64,000 nt of DNA, taken from positions 930,001-994,000 of the forward strand of contig JACZZP010000014.1 of the NCBI GenBank assembly GCA_015183035.1, written 5' to 3'. Position numbers and translations under genes: made by a program. The notes beneath the pieces are model-generated. The model was not told the origin of the DNA. It did not search any database and worked only from the letters and a program-made list of their open reading frames with translations. The stretch comes from Meloidogyne chitwoodi. Taxonomy: Eukaryota > Nematoda > Chromadorea > Rhabditida > Meloidogynidae. The first letter of the stretch is position 1. The number at the start of each line of letters is the position of its first letter. Below are positions 12,472-23,644 of this stretch, piece by piece.

Positions 12472-14274
12472 TTAAGTATTTGATGGTGGTGGCCATTCTA
12501 ATTCAACAGATAAAACATCCAATCTTAAAATATCTATAACTCCCAAATCTAAATTCATTAATTCAGCTAAAGAAGGGCGTGTTCGTCCAAAATCGCTATG
12601 TACAAATTCTTTTACATAAGTACCTGCTTGAGTCTAAAATATTAAAAATAATTTAGCTATTTTCCAGTAAAAAGAGATTTTAAAATTAAAAAAGTTTCAA
12701 ATATTTATTAATAAATTAATTTATTTACTTGTAATTTTAATAAAAAATGAAAAGAATCCAATTGTTGTGCTTTCATCCAAAAAATTGTTCTTTGACGGTC
12801 AAGCAGTGGCCGTCGTTTAAGTACTCTAATTGCTGTTTTTTGTAGAATTTCAATTGGACATTTTGAAGAAAGTTTTTCTAAGCAATCTTTTTTCAAAGGA
12901 ATTTTAGAATAACAAAGAGCCGAATAAACTTTTCTTTTTTCTTTAATTAAAATTAAATTTAAAAAAAAATAAATAGAAAAATAAAACCTTCTAAACCAAC
13001 ATTTAATATTAAAGCTTGTTTTGCATTAACCTTTGCAAGTGAATTAACAAAAACTTTTTTGATTGGATCAGAGTTTATTTGATTAGCTAATTCTTGCTAA
13101 AATTAAATTATTATTAAAATAAGAAAAAGACTCTAGAAAAAAGGAAAAATATTTTCAAAATTAGGCTAAATTTTTTAAAAAATGTAACCAATGTTTTTGT
13201 AGATTGTTCATCATTTAAACTAGAAATTCTCCTTGCATTTAATAATTGTACAACAAAAGGTCTACCAGTTCCCAACATTCTGACGTCAACATCCTCTCTT
13301 CCAGAAGGTGTGAAACGGCTAGAGGTTGCTCCAAAATGTTTAACAAAAACAACAGAAATTCGTTCCCCAACCTTTAAAAATTAATAAAAAATAAATATTA
13401 AAAAATCAAAAAATAAACAGAATCTCCATTTTGTCCATTTTCTCCATCAGATCCACCCCATGCAGATTGTGGCAAATTACGAGAAAATTTGCAGTAGCGT
13501 CCAGCTATAAAGATTGGATCACGTTCTAGCGAAACAGAAAATTTGCAACGTTTGGAAGGTGAAAGCATTTTGTAATTCCAAAAATATAATAAAAATTATT
13601 ATTTTTCTACTTTTCTTTTTAAAAAAATTAAAATTAACTTTGCCATTTCATTAGTAATTTGACTTGACAATGAACGAATTTTTACTTTAGTTAATAACTG
13701 AGAAATTCCATTTGTTTGATTTTTGTCAAAATTTTCAACGATTGATTTATGTCGTTTTCTTTTTGCAGAATTACTAAACTCATTTGGAAAATTTGAAAAT
13801 ACAAAATTAAAATCATTATCAAGAAATTCATCATTCTCAAAAGAAACTGTCAGAATTAAATTTGAATTTAATGTTGGTCTAAGTCCTGTTTTCTAAAATA
13901 AATCAATTTATTAAAATTAAAAAAAAAACCTTAGAAATTTTTTCCATAAGACAACGTGATATCAACTCTTTTGGAGACATTGAACCTGGAGCCCATCTTC
14001 CAAATGAATATAATTTTTGCAAAATTGTTTCACGTAAAAGTTGAGTAATTGGCATATTTATAGCCAAAATGAAAGTATTTCCATCATATTTTTCATCTAA
14101 AATCTTTTTTAAAGATTCAATAGTTATTTGTTCATGTAATTCTTCATCATATAATAAACCAAGACAAAAAGAACATTTAAAAGTATTTTCTGAAGATTCT
14201 TTAATTTTTGCTTCATTTGATATTAATTTAATAATATTTGTTCGACAAATTTTGCATAAATTTAGATTCTCCAT
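12472..14274 (-). CDS. pus-10: tRNA pseudouridine synthase PUS10
   Basis: Seven exons (14274-13930, 13892-13639, 13578-13419, 13371-13189, 13096-12988, 12940-12729, 12633-12472) give 474 aa. Pus10 forms pseudouridine in the T-arm of tRNAs in archaea and eukaryotes. The N-terminus has CxxC pairs (CKIC, CSFC), as in the Pus10 accessory domain. The middle carries the family block IAGRYCKFSRNLPQ. The active-site block SGREDVDVRMLGTGRPF (around residues 276-292) holds the catalytic aspartate. The C-terminus ends in the family signature TQAGTYVKEFVHSDFGRTRP followed by a closing VELEWPPP. All catalytic-domain blocks are intact. Exon 2 to exon 3 is irregular: no AG acceptor gives an open frame, and only a TG acceptor (13580-13579) restores the reading frame with the right phase. 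Either this is a rare non-canonical intron, a base error, or a real mutation. Confidence 0.9.
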
Positions 14275-14640
14275 AATCTAAAATTTTAATAAAAAATCTA
14301 AAAAATTCTGTAAATCAAAAATCAGTTAATTTAAAATAGTCAAATTATAGTTTAAAAAATTGAAAAATTTTTTGCTTTCGCGTCTAATTGGTGTGGTATG
14401 ATTTAATTAATATAAATACTTTGCTAAAAAATAAAATTTAAAAAATATTTTGATAAAGAAACAAAAAAAAAAGAACAAAAATATTTAAAAAATTTTTATT
14501 TCTGTATAATAATAAATGTGAAACAATTTTGCGATCTAAAATGAATGAAGGGAAAATTCAAAAATTAATTTTTTTGAATAAAAGTATTTTGAGTATCAAG
14601 TATTAAATAAATTTTTCAGCATTAGATATTTATGTATTAA
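14275..14640. other. Intergenic gap between the truncated SPOC-like copy and PUS10
   Basis: About 370 bp of A/T-rich sequence, with both flanking genes on the minus strand. The repeat arm of the truncated gene copy ends close to 14650, so this stretch is outside the duplicated unit. No exon is seen. Confidence 0.5.
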
Positions 14641-16490
14641 CTAACATAAATCCATAGGCATCTCTCCACCTTCATCAATTTGAGAAATATTTTTAATTAA
14701 TTTTTGTTTTTCTTCAATAATTTTATTTTCTTCTTCCTTTTGTAAATCTTCTTTTTCTTTTAAAGTTTTTTGACTAAAAAATAAATTAATTAAAAAAATT
14801 ATTAGATTTCTTTTTTATTTAAATAAATAAAATAAATATTTAATTACATATTTAATTGTTTTTCATTATTATCTTGTTCCATTAATTCATTTGAAGATAT
14901 AATTACTTGAGAAGGACTATAAGGTTGTTGTTGTTGTAAAGAAGAAAAAGAATAATTTTCTTCTTCTTCTTCTTCTTCATTAACAATTTCCATTGTTGAT
15001 GATGTTTCATTAATTAATTCTTCTTTTTTTGTTTCCTTCTCTTCTTTAATTATTTTAATATTTTCTTCTTCTTCTTCTTCTTCATTTTTCTTTTCTTTAG
15101 AAGGAGAAATATTAAAAGAAGATTGTATTAATGGTTGTTGTGAACGTTTTGATAATCTTGGATCTTTAATTAAATTATCTTCTTCTGATTCTTTTTGTTG
15201 AATATTTAATTGTTCTATTATTTTAGGAGAAGAAGATAATACTTCTTCACTCTTTTTAAAAAAATATAAATTTTTTTTAAAAATAATTACTAAAAACCAT
15301 TATTGTTGATGTTTTTCCAACATTACGAACTTGTTCAAAAGCATTTGCAATCATTGCTTTATTTTTTTGTCGACGCTTAAAATAAAAATCAAAGATAATA
15401 TTAAAATAAATAAAAACCTCCTCTGATCCAGAAGATTGTGAAAATGAAAATTTATTGTTGTTATTAGTAGAAGTAAATAAAGATGGGTATTTCTTTTCTA
15501 ATGATTCTTTATAATTGGATGATGATGAAAATATTCGATTACTATATGGGTGTGGATATTCAGGTGTTGGAATATAAGGAGTTAAAGGTTTTCCACCAGG
15601 TGGACGTTGATTAGGTGTAAAAATAGAATCTAATTGTTTTGGTTCAAGTAATTTTGGATTTAGAGGTAAACGACATTCTTTATGGTAATTATTCAATTCA
15701 GACATAATTTTTGGACTAATACCGTCAAATTTATCAAGAGAAGAAGGATTATGAGGAATACTAAAAATAATAAAATTTTTAAATAAATAAAAATACTTGT
15801 TAAAATCGTATAATTCAAATTTGCTTTTAATTTCTGTAACAGTTGAAATAAATAAACAATGTAAAAGAGGGCAACATTCTCTTGTAGGAATACCAAGTTG
15901 AATTAAAGAAAGTTGACAATTAGGAATAAGAAAAAGAAGAGAATAATCACTAAGAATACCAAAAGCTACCTTAAAATTAATTAATTAATTTTATTTAAAA
16001 ATAAATAATTAACTAATTCTTTTTCAATCATTTCTTTACAAATTCTGGCAAAAAGAGGAGAAAATGTATTAATTAAATAAAGATAAGAGATGCGCACAGG
16101 TGTTCGTTGTTGTTGTTGGTCAGAAGAAGAATAAACAATTATTGAACGTTTTTTGAGTAATAAAGAAGAAGATTTATTATTATTTTCTTTTATTAATTCT
16201 TGAATTGGCCAATAATTAATAAAATCATTAAATTTTGTTAATTGTTGCATTTCCAAATATGATGAACTTTTTTTTAAAAAATATATTAAATAAATAAATT
16301 ATTTTTATTTAAATTTAAATGAAATAAAAAAAAAGTATTTTCCAATCTTTTTACCAATTATTTTATAAATTAAAAAATAATAAACTAACAATCCAGAAGG
16401 TTTAGAACATTCACGCATTGGTGGATAAAGATCTATTGACTCAACAATTTGTTCTCCAAAACGTAATGAACCAGTCCAAATTGAACTAGG
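14641..16490 (-). repeat. Left arm of an inverted gene-sized duplication (partner 24034-25990, +)
   Basis: Read on the minus strand, this segment matches the plus-strand segment 24034-25990. Near-identical blocks, introns included, are 15843-16488 (to 24036-24681), a short one near 15575-15655 (to about 24918-24998), and 14650-15375 (to 25268-25988). Between the blocks the two copies share only weak protein similarity. The spacer between arms is about 7 kb and contains an unrelated gene. Confidence 0.85.
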
Positions 16491-16741
16491 CCGATAATGA
16501 CGGCATGAAGGTTCCAAAGGAAACCTAGTTTTATGAATAGCTAAATATGTACATTTAAAATAAACAAAAAATTAAATTAAAAATATTTTTAAGGAAAATA
16601 ATACTTACATTCAGTTTTTCCAGTACTAGAATAATTTGATTTTTTTAACGAAATTGCTTTTGACTTATCTTCAATTTTAGGTTTTTTTGGAATAATAAAA
16701 TCTCCAAAAGTTCCAGTAGTTTCGTTGGCAAATCTCTTCAT
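14641..16741 (-). CDS. Truncated inverted copy of a SPOC-like nuclear protein gene (copy A)
   Basis: Eight exons join in phase: 16741-16609, 16540-16390, 16266-16014, 15969-15797, 15760-15418, 15375-15298, 15251-14848, 14773-14641. They give 555 aa. The N-terminus (MKRF...FIIPKKPKIED) has a basic nuclear-localisation-like run. Residues about 60-230 resemble a SPOC fold: an IWTGSLRFG start, a central strand IIVYSSSD, a helix ICKEMIEKEL, then VAFGILSDYSLLFLIPNCQ. SPOC domains occur in SPEN, FPA and PHF3 transcription or RNA-processing cofactors; this assignment is from pattern only. A low-complexity E/Q/S-rich tail follows. Compared with copy B (23645-30104) the last eight exons are missing, and the protein ends with five unrelated residues and a stop just past the repeat boundary. 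Exon 5/6 has an intron that copy B lacks. Splice sites are all intact, so it may still be expressed. Confidence 0.72.
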
Positions 16742-18235
16742 TTTTTGAATTTAAAGTTGATAATATACTAAATATTTAATTCTAAAAAATGTGTTTAAAA
16801 AGATAAAAATACAAAAGTAATGAAAAAATCAATGAAAAAATACTAAAAATATAAAATAATTATAAAATATTTTTTCTTCCTTTTATTGTTAAAAATCATT
16901 TTAGTTTTTTATATTATATTTATAAAAAAACTACAAACATAAGAAATTTATATAAAAATGAAAAAAAATAAAGGATAAATCCCAACTAAGCGCCGTCCGA
17001 TTAGGCGCTCAATAGTATATCTAATGAACAGAATTAGAGATAAAAAGGAAGAGAGAGACTACATGCGGCCGGCGCCTAGTCGGGCATGACCAGAATAAAA
17101 GTCCATTAATCTAAAATTAAAAATCATTAAGCCAAATATGTGCCAAAAATTTAATTAAAAAATAATAATAAATATTCTTTTAAATAATTAATCATATATA
17201 ATTTTTATTTAATTTGTATTAAAAAATATAAATATTTAATAAATATTTAATAAGATTTACTTACATTAGTCCTCTTATATATATAAAAATAAACCTTTAA
17301 GTGCCGAAATGTATTTAATACATTAAATATTTTCCCTTTCATAGTTTTGGGTATTTCCAAGTATTGTTGACCCGATTTTTAAAGGATTTGATTATTCTTT
17401 GAATTAGACGTGAATAAAACAGCATAGAATAAATATACATAAATATTATTTTTATTTTATTTATTTATTATTTTAATAATATTTAAAGAATATTATTTAA
17501 GTATTATTATGTTGTCTCAACAATTTTGTTAAAATTCAAGTGAGATGTTCTTATCAATCCCTTGAAGCCAAATTACTGTCCATATAAAACAAATTTTTCA
17601 AGGAAAGGAAAGTTGTTATACTTTCTTATGTTAAACTTTTTTATATCTTTAGAGATATTTGATGACCTAAAACATAATTCACGGGAAAAGTTTCACCTTT
17701 TTAAAAATTTAATTTTATTTTAAAAAATTCTTTTTTTTTTCATACCGCCAAGATCTTTTCTTTTATAAAAAGTATTTTTTGATTTCTCTTATTTTCAATT
17801 CTTTTTATTTAGTATTTTGGCATATTACTAAATTATTTATTTATTGCATGCTCATTTTCTTTTATATTTCAGCTCTCTAAATATCTCATTGCCCTAGTTG
17901 TTTTAGTGATTTGATGACTTTTATAAAAAACAATCGCGCAGTTCATAAAGCAATTGAATGAAAATATGGGAAAAAATAAAACATAGGTGGAGATGAGTTG
18001 ATGGGAATAACTTGTTGCTGACATAAAGTCTGACAGACTATAAATAAAATAAACATTTTTATGAGTTAATTTTTTGACTTATTATTATTTTGGAATTTTC
18101 CAACAAATTAAATTATGATATATAATTTTTTTAATTTTTTCGTTCTTGCATATTAACTCAATTTAATATATTAAAATATAAACTTTTTTTTAATAATTAT
18201 TAAAGTTTTTATTATTTAAATTACTTTTTGCTCCA
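16742..18235. other. Intergenic region with a small GC-rich inverted repeat
   Basis: A/T-rich sequence upstream of two divergent genes. A GC-rich island at about 16985-17100 has a pair of related inverted arms: the segment at 16993-17008 is a near reverse complement of 17083-17097. It looks like a small relic palindromic element and does not fold as a tRNA. No exon is seen in the rest. Confidence 0.45.
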
Positions 18236-20369
18236 ATGAAAGAAAAATATCTCTTTTTATTAAATATTAATTTATTTATTTTAATTATATTATTTTCTAA
18301 TTTTTCAACATTTTGTTATTGTTATGAAAATTATATTAAACTAAATGAAAGAAATTTATTGGATTATTCTCCAAATAATCCAATTTATAAAATTTTCAAA
18401 TTTATTCGACAAAATGAAAAGATTTGTGAGTTTATTTTAAAAAATATCTTAGATAAAATTTATTAATATTTTTTAAATAAATGGTCATTAATATGTAATA
18501 TTTTTCCTTTTTTTAAATCATAGATTTAATTCATTAATTTTAATATTTAAATTTAAATATTTGGAAATTCCCAGAATTTAATAAACTTAATATCAGAATA
18601 ATATTTATTTTAATTAAGTAGTAATTTTGATTTACAGCATACTAGTAATTAAACTCTCTTTTTTATTATAAATAAATTAAAGTAGTCAATATAAGAAAAG
18701 TATTTTTTTAATATTATCAATTTATTTTATGTGGTAATATTTATTTAAATAATACTTGGTTACCAGCTTATAATAATTGTCAGTTAAAATGTCGAATTGA
18801 TTCAGAAATTTGTCAAATGAGTGGGCCAACTGTGCGCATAAGAAGACAGCGATGTTATGAACGTATAACAAAATTAATTTATTTATTTAAATTTTTTTAA
18901 AGTTCCATTAGAATGCCGCCGTCAATTAAAAAAGCTTCTTGGAGGTGCAGAATTATTTACAAGACCGAATCATCGCATCTTTGGAGATTTTGCTTCTTTA
19001 AATTTTTCTAAAAAAGTTAAAATGCAGAAAAAGAAAAATTTACCTAAAAAATTAACAAAAAATTTAAAAACAGAAAATAATTTAACAGAAGAAATTAAAA
19101 ATATTAATTTACCTTTGACATATGGAGAAGAAGAATTTTTATTACCTTTAAGTCAAGATCGTGATGTTTTAATATCTGCAGATTTACTTACAACAACAAC
19201 AAGTAAAACAACAAAACAAAAAACACAAAAAATAAAAAATAAATTATTACAAGTAAAATAAATTTATAATTTTTATTTAATTTTTAAAAATAGTAAATAT
19301 TTAATTATTTAAAAAGAAGGATTATTTTTTATTAATTAAATATTACCTAAATAATCTTTATCTTTAAAGGCTATTTATATATGTAGAGGAATATATTTAT
19401 GAAATAAATAAATTAATTATATTTTAAATATTTATTTAATTTATTTTGTAATAACTTTTAAATAATTTTATCAAGTTTTTTATTTCAGAATTCAACAATA
19501 AATTCCTTAACAACTCCTAAAATTCCAACAACAATAAAAATTACTCAAATACCTTTAAATAATATAAAAAATAAAACAAAATTTAATAAAACAAAATTTA
19601 TTGATTTAAAAGAAGTTAATTATGAAGAAAAAACAAATAAAATTATTTCTAAATCTAATATTACTAATTATTTAGTAAAATTATCAAAACTTAAAGAAAT
19701 TGAAATATTTGGTCCTCCTATTAAAAATTCATTACCGTAAGTTTTTTAAATAGAAAATAAAAATAAATTTAAATAAAATATAGTCAACAATTAACTTCTG
19801 AGGATTCTTTTATTCATCATCAACCAAAACAATTTCAACAAAAGATATTAGAAGAAAAACAAATTATTTTAGATGATAATTCAAAATTTCCAATAATTCC
19901 TCCATGGTGGACTTTTAAAAAAATGTCTGTTAAAAATGAAATTGGTAAAAATTCAAAAATAGAGGATTTTACTAATGAATGTTGTCAATGGGCATTAAAT
20001 GGATTGTGTGATAGAAGTTGGCAACGAATAAGAGAACTTTGGTTATTTTAAATAAATATAAATGTTTTTTTTACTTAAGTCCAAAATCGTGTGGAAATGT
20101 TCTTTGTTCTTGTAAGTATTTCTAATAATAATTAATTTTAAAAAAATATTTATTTTTCTCAAACATTTAAAGCATTTGAAGGAACTCTTTCTTGTAGCAG
20201 AGTTATTGACGTAGATATTATTGGTTGCTACGAACGTCGACAGCAACCGTTTTTACCTTCTAGCATTATCACATCAAATTCTAATATTCAACATCCTTTT
20301 TCAACAACAATGATGGCATTTTTAAAAGAAAAAGATGATAAAATAGAAAGAAAAGAAAATATTTTTTAG
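18236..20369 (+). CDS. Secreted cysteine-rich protein with TSP1-like and ShKT-like segments
   Basis: Seven exons (18236-18425, 18767-18862, 18903-19252, 19489-19736, 19784-20041, 20080-20111, 20173-20369) join in phase to 456 aa. The start gives a clear signal peptide (hydrophobic core around residues 9-25, then FCYC). Exon 2 codes for a short Cys/Arg segment with GPTVRIRRQRCYE, resembling the GxxxRxRxC part of a thrombospondin type-1 repeat. A long K/T/N-rich linker follows. Near the C-terminus the run ECCQWALNGLCD...CPKSCGNVLC matches the ShKT pattern (CxxWAxxGxC...CxxSCgxxC), a small disulfide domain common in nematode secreted proteins. The exon-2 start is uncertain: a tryptophan-bearing stretch upstream (18750-18766) looks coding but has no in-frame acceptor. 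Function unknown; extracellular matrix or secretory role is a guess. Confidence 0.7.
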
Positions 20370-20862
20370 CTTTTTTAAAATGAAATTTAATTAAAATATA
20401 TTTATTTAAAACTTTATTATATAAAAATAATTTTTTCTATTTATTATCAATTTATTTTAATTTTTGTCTTCAAATATTTTAGAAAAAAATCAAATAAAAA
20501 TAAAAAATTAAAAAGAATAAAAATGTCAATAATTTTGGCATCTTTATTTTATTAAAAATCAATTTATTATTGATTAACAAAAATTCTTAATCACAGACAC
20601 AAACACAAAATTTATTTATTTAAAAATTTATAAAATATATATAAATTAAAGTCCAAATTTAAATAATTTCACATTTATTAATATTTCAGTAAAAAATCAT
20701 AATTAATTTAGGAACAATTGCTTTTACAATAAAAATAATTTAAAATATATAATAAACATTTGTTTTATCATTTGTGATTTCATACAATCTACAAATTAAT
20801 TTTCATAATCATTGTAAAATCTTAAAAATAAATATTTTGTTTTTAAAATTAAATTGCTTTAT
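20370..20862. other. A/T-rich 3' flank of the secreted cysteine-rich gene
   Basis: No gene is seen. It ends at the left 8-bp direct repeat of the transposon cluster that follows. Confidence 0.5.
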
Positions 20863-20870
20863 CATCGAGT

Positions 20871-21351
20871 CGTGGATGGTGATTTGGGCAGTAAACATTT
20901 CTTTTTGTTAAAAATATTTTTATCACTCAGAGGGAAAACTTTACTTTCACTTCAAGGCTTTGACTATAGTTTTGAAGCTGAATCAAAAAAAATTAGTGAA
21001 GGGATTGAATACTGGTGTTGTGTTAAAAAAGCTCCTTATTGTAGAGACCGGAATTTTGAAAAAATCGGGTCAGGGTTCCGGGTTTTTGGAAATAAATGAC
21101 CGGCCGGGACCCGAACCGGGTAAACCCGGAATTCCGGGTCCCGATTTCAACCCGGTGACTCCAAAAAACGGGTAAAGGGGCCCGGTTCTGGTCTCTACCT
21201 TATTGTCAGGTAAGACTAGGTTTTGGTAATTATAATATGAGCCCTACCAATCTAATACAAATCATTTTTAAAAAGAAATATTTACTGCCCAAATCACCAC
21301 TGCCCAAATAACTCACTGCCCAAATCACCACTGCCCAAATCACATAGCACC
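20871..21351. mobile_element. Non-autonomous DNA transposon with 8-bp target duplication (outer element)
   Basis: The element is flanked by direct repeats CATCGAGT at 20863-20870 and 21352-21359. Its ends are imperfect inverted repeats sharing GTGATTTGGGCAGT followed by TAAA(C/T)ATTTCTTTTT. The left end carries one copy of the GTGATTTGGGCAGT unit (around 20879). The right end carries four tandem copies on the opposite strand (about 21284-21343). An 8-bp duplication is the hallmark of the hAT superfamily. No transposase is encoded. A second element is inserted inside it at 21042-21197. Confidence 0.75.
21042..21197. mobile_element. Nested hAT-type MITE with perfect 8-bp target duplication
   Basis: This GC-rich 156-bp element starts TAGAGACCGG and ends in the inverted counterpart CCGGTTCTGGTCTCTA. 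It is bounded by perfect direct repeats CCTTATTG at 21034-21041 and 21198-21205. The interior is full of CCCGG/CCGGG and AACCGG words, in sharp contrast to its A/T-rich host sequence. The terminal TAGAG-type end and 8-bp duplication indicate the hAT superfamily. It sits inside the outer element, so it inserted later. Confidence 0.85.
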
Positions 21352-21371
21352 CATCGAGTATTCCAAATTTT

Positions 21372-21530
21372 TCACTAGAACCGGTTCCGGTTCCGGAACT
21401 TCTTTTTGACTTTGTACATTTCCAGTTCTGGAACTAGTTTACTTTAGGAACTAGTCATCAACCAGTTCCATAGTTCCAGTTCCAGAAATTTGGTAATTCT
21501 GTGTTTCCAGTTCGGAACTGTAACTTTCTC
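21372..21530. repeat. Degenerate GGAAC/GTTCC-rich repeat tract
   Basis: Words GGTTCC, GGAAC and AGTTCCAG recur about ten times on both strands, beginning with a tandem CCGGTTCCGGTTCCGG at about 21380. It may be the decayed end of an element related to the CCGG-rich MITE just upstream. No boundaries or target duplication can be defined. Confidence 0.5.
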
Positions 21531-23644
21531 ATCACATTTATCACTACTTAAATATAAATTTACATATTTTCTTCAAATAATTCGACTATGTTATTTTTTT
21601 AAGATTTCTTCTTCAATTTTTTGAAGCTAAATAAATTAATTCCATCAACAATTTTGTAAAATTTCTAGCTATATGTATGTATTTAATTTCCTTTGTTTAT
21701 GTTATTAATTTTGGATTTCTAAATTTACAGTGCTAAAATGTCCTGTTCTTTAAATATTTAAATTATTCACAATTTGGCAATTATATTTTTTATATTTGGC
21801 GGAGTGTCCCTTAATGTTTTTTCTTTTCTTTCTTTTTTTCTAATCTCTCTTATTTCTTTTCTCTTCTAACATACGAACACTAACGGATCTCGTCACGCCG
21901 CTCGCTTAAAAATACACGCACACATCCCCTCACAGTGCTCGCTAGCCTCATTTTATATTTCCATTCTTCAATTCTCTCTCTCTCTCTTCATATAATCAAT
22001 TTTCTTTAGTCGTCTTTTCACTTTTGAAACTAAATTATTTATTTATATTTATTTTATTCAATAATATATTTATCTACTATTTTTATTAAATAAGGATTTT
22101 TAATTAAGGTTTTAGTTAATTTTTTAAATATTGAGGTAAATTAATTATTGGTTTTTTTAATTTTTTAGTGAGTATTTTTTAAGGAATTTACTTTTATTTC
22201 GTAAGAAATTGGAAAGAGAAGTTTTTCAGCGGTAAATAATAAATACATTTTTAAGCGTCATCATTTTGTTTAACTTGCTCCAACCAACCACTATAAAACA
22301 TAAATATCACCACCTAAAACTATCCTGATTTTTTTAACTTTTTTAAAAAAAAAAGATTATAAAAATAAACAGATAAGTTTGTTGATTGACAGTTCATCAA
22401 TGGACATTTCTTCGACATTCCTTTGGCGAAATGTGAAAAATTGATTATTTTTAAATTAAAATAATTTAAATGTAAAATTTACCGATTTTGGTTACCTTAA
22501 AAACAAACAATAAAATACAAAAAACAGTCACGGATTATTTTTTATTATTTTCTTTATTTGCCTTTATTATGCGATAAAATTAAATGTCACTCACTCTCTA
22601 ATTCATAATTTCAATTATCTCTTACATGAACATCCTTTCCTTCTCAAGCAGTCCAGAATGATTTTATTTTCGATTACCTAATCCACTTTTCTAATTTAAA
22701 TTCTTTATTTCCTTTGGAGAGTTGAATATATTTTAAAATACTTTCTACTTTTGTGATCCCTTGGATTTACATTTTGAGAGCTTTTTCTATATTAGACCTT
22801 TAGAAATAGGTAAATATTTAATTTATATATAGATAAAACCTGGACAAAATTTAATTTTCTTATTCTATTTTGCTTTGATTTTACAGGTATAGTTGTTTTT
22901 TTAAATATATTAAAATTAGTTTTTAAGTTTATTTTAATACTAAATGTTTTTTCAAACTTTAGTTTAATAAAATTAATTTTCTAAATCAATTAGACTTAGA
23001 AATTTAAAAAATATTTAAATTTATTTTACTATTTATTTGATTATTTAATTTGAATAATTAATAGAGAGATTAGTCTTATTATTTAATATTAACCTGTAAA
23101 TGGCTATAAATATATAATATTGAATTTATTTTTCTATTAAATAATTAAAAATAATTAGGCTAAGAAAATATAGAATTACTTTATTACAACGAAAATTTCA
23201 ATTGGAATATTAAAATATATTAAAAATAATTTTTGACATTTTAATTAAATTTTAAATAATACTTAGAAATTTGTTTATTTAACAAATATTGATTATATAT
23301 TAAATAAATTTATTTAAAAGAGTAAATATAAATAATGTTTTTTCATACAAAAAATAATTTTATTGCTCTTTTTAGTTTTAAATATATTTAATTTATAAAT
23401 ATATTTAAGAGTTAATTAATTAATTTATATCTTTATTTTGGATTTTCTATGAATTTATAATTTTATATGTAAAATAAATTCTAATTCTATCATATAATAA
23501 TATTTTAAATAAAAGAAAAAATAGGAAAAAAATACTAATTTATTTTTTAAATAATTTATAAAATTATTTTTAATAATTTTTTAGATTAAAAAAATATTTA
23601 AAATACTCTTAATATTTATTTGTTATTTTTAATTTTCATTAAAA
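21531..23644. other. Upstream region of the full-length SPOC-like gene (copy B)
   Basis: No coding exon is recognised. The segment 21830-22010 is pyrimidine-rich with a GC-richer island (21880-21950) and a CT dinucleotide run near 21975. This would suit a promoter and 5' leader for the plus-strand gene starting at 23645. The remainder is A/T-rich. Confidence 0.45.

Noticed and set aside
14069..14281. Open frame antisense to PUS10 exon 1
   Set aside because: Shadow of a real coding exon on the other strand.
16985..17100. Possible tRNA or structured RNA in a GC-rich patch
   Set aside because: No T-loop or anticodon arm can be drawn; better explained as a small inverted-repeat relic.
18740..18766. 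Upstream extension of exon 2 of the secreted gene (CGNIYLNNTWLPA)
   Set aside because: It would complete a TSP1-like tryptophan, but no AG acceptor precedes it in frame and a stop lies upstream.
20854..21175. Two overlapping open frames of 71-81 residues
   Set aside because: They run across the ends of nested MITEs, so their openness comes from element sequence.
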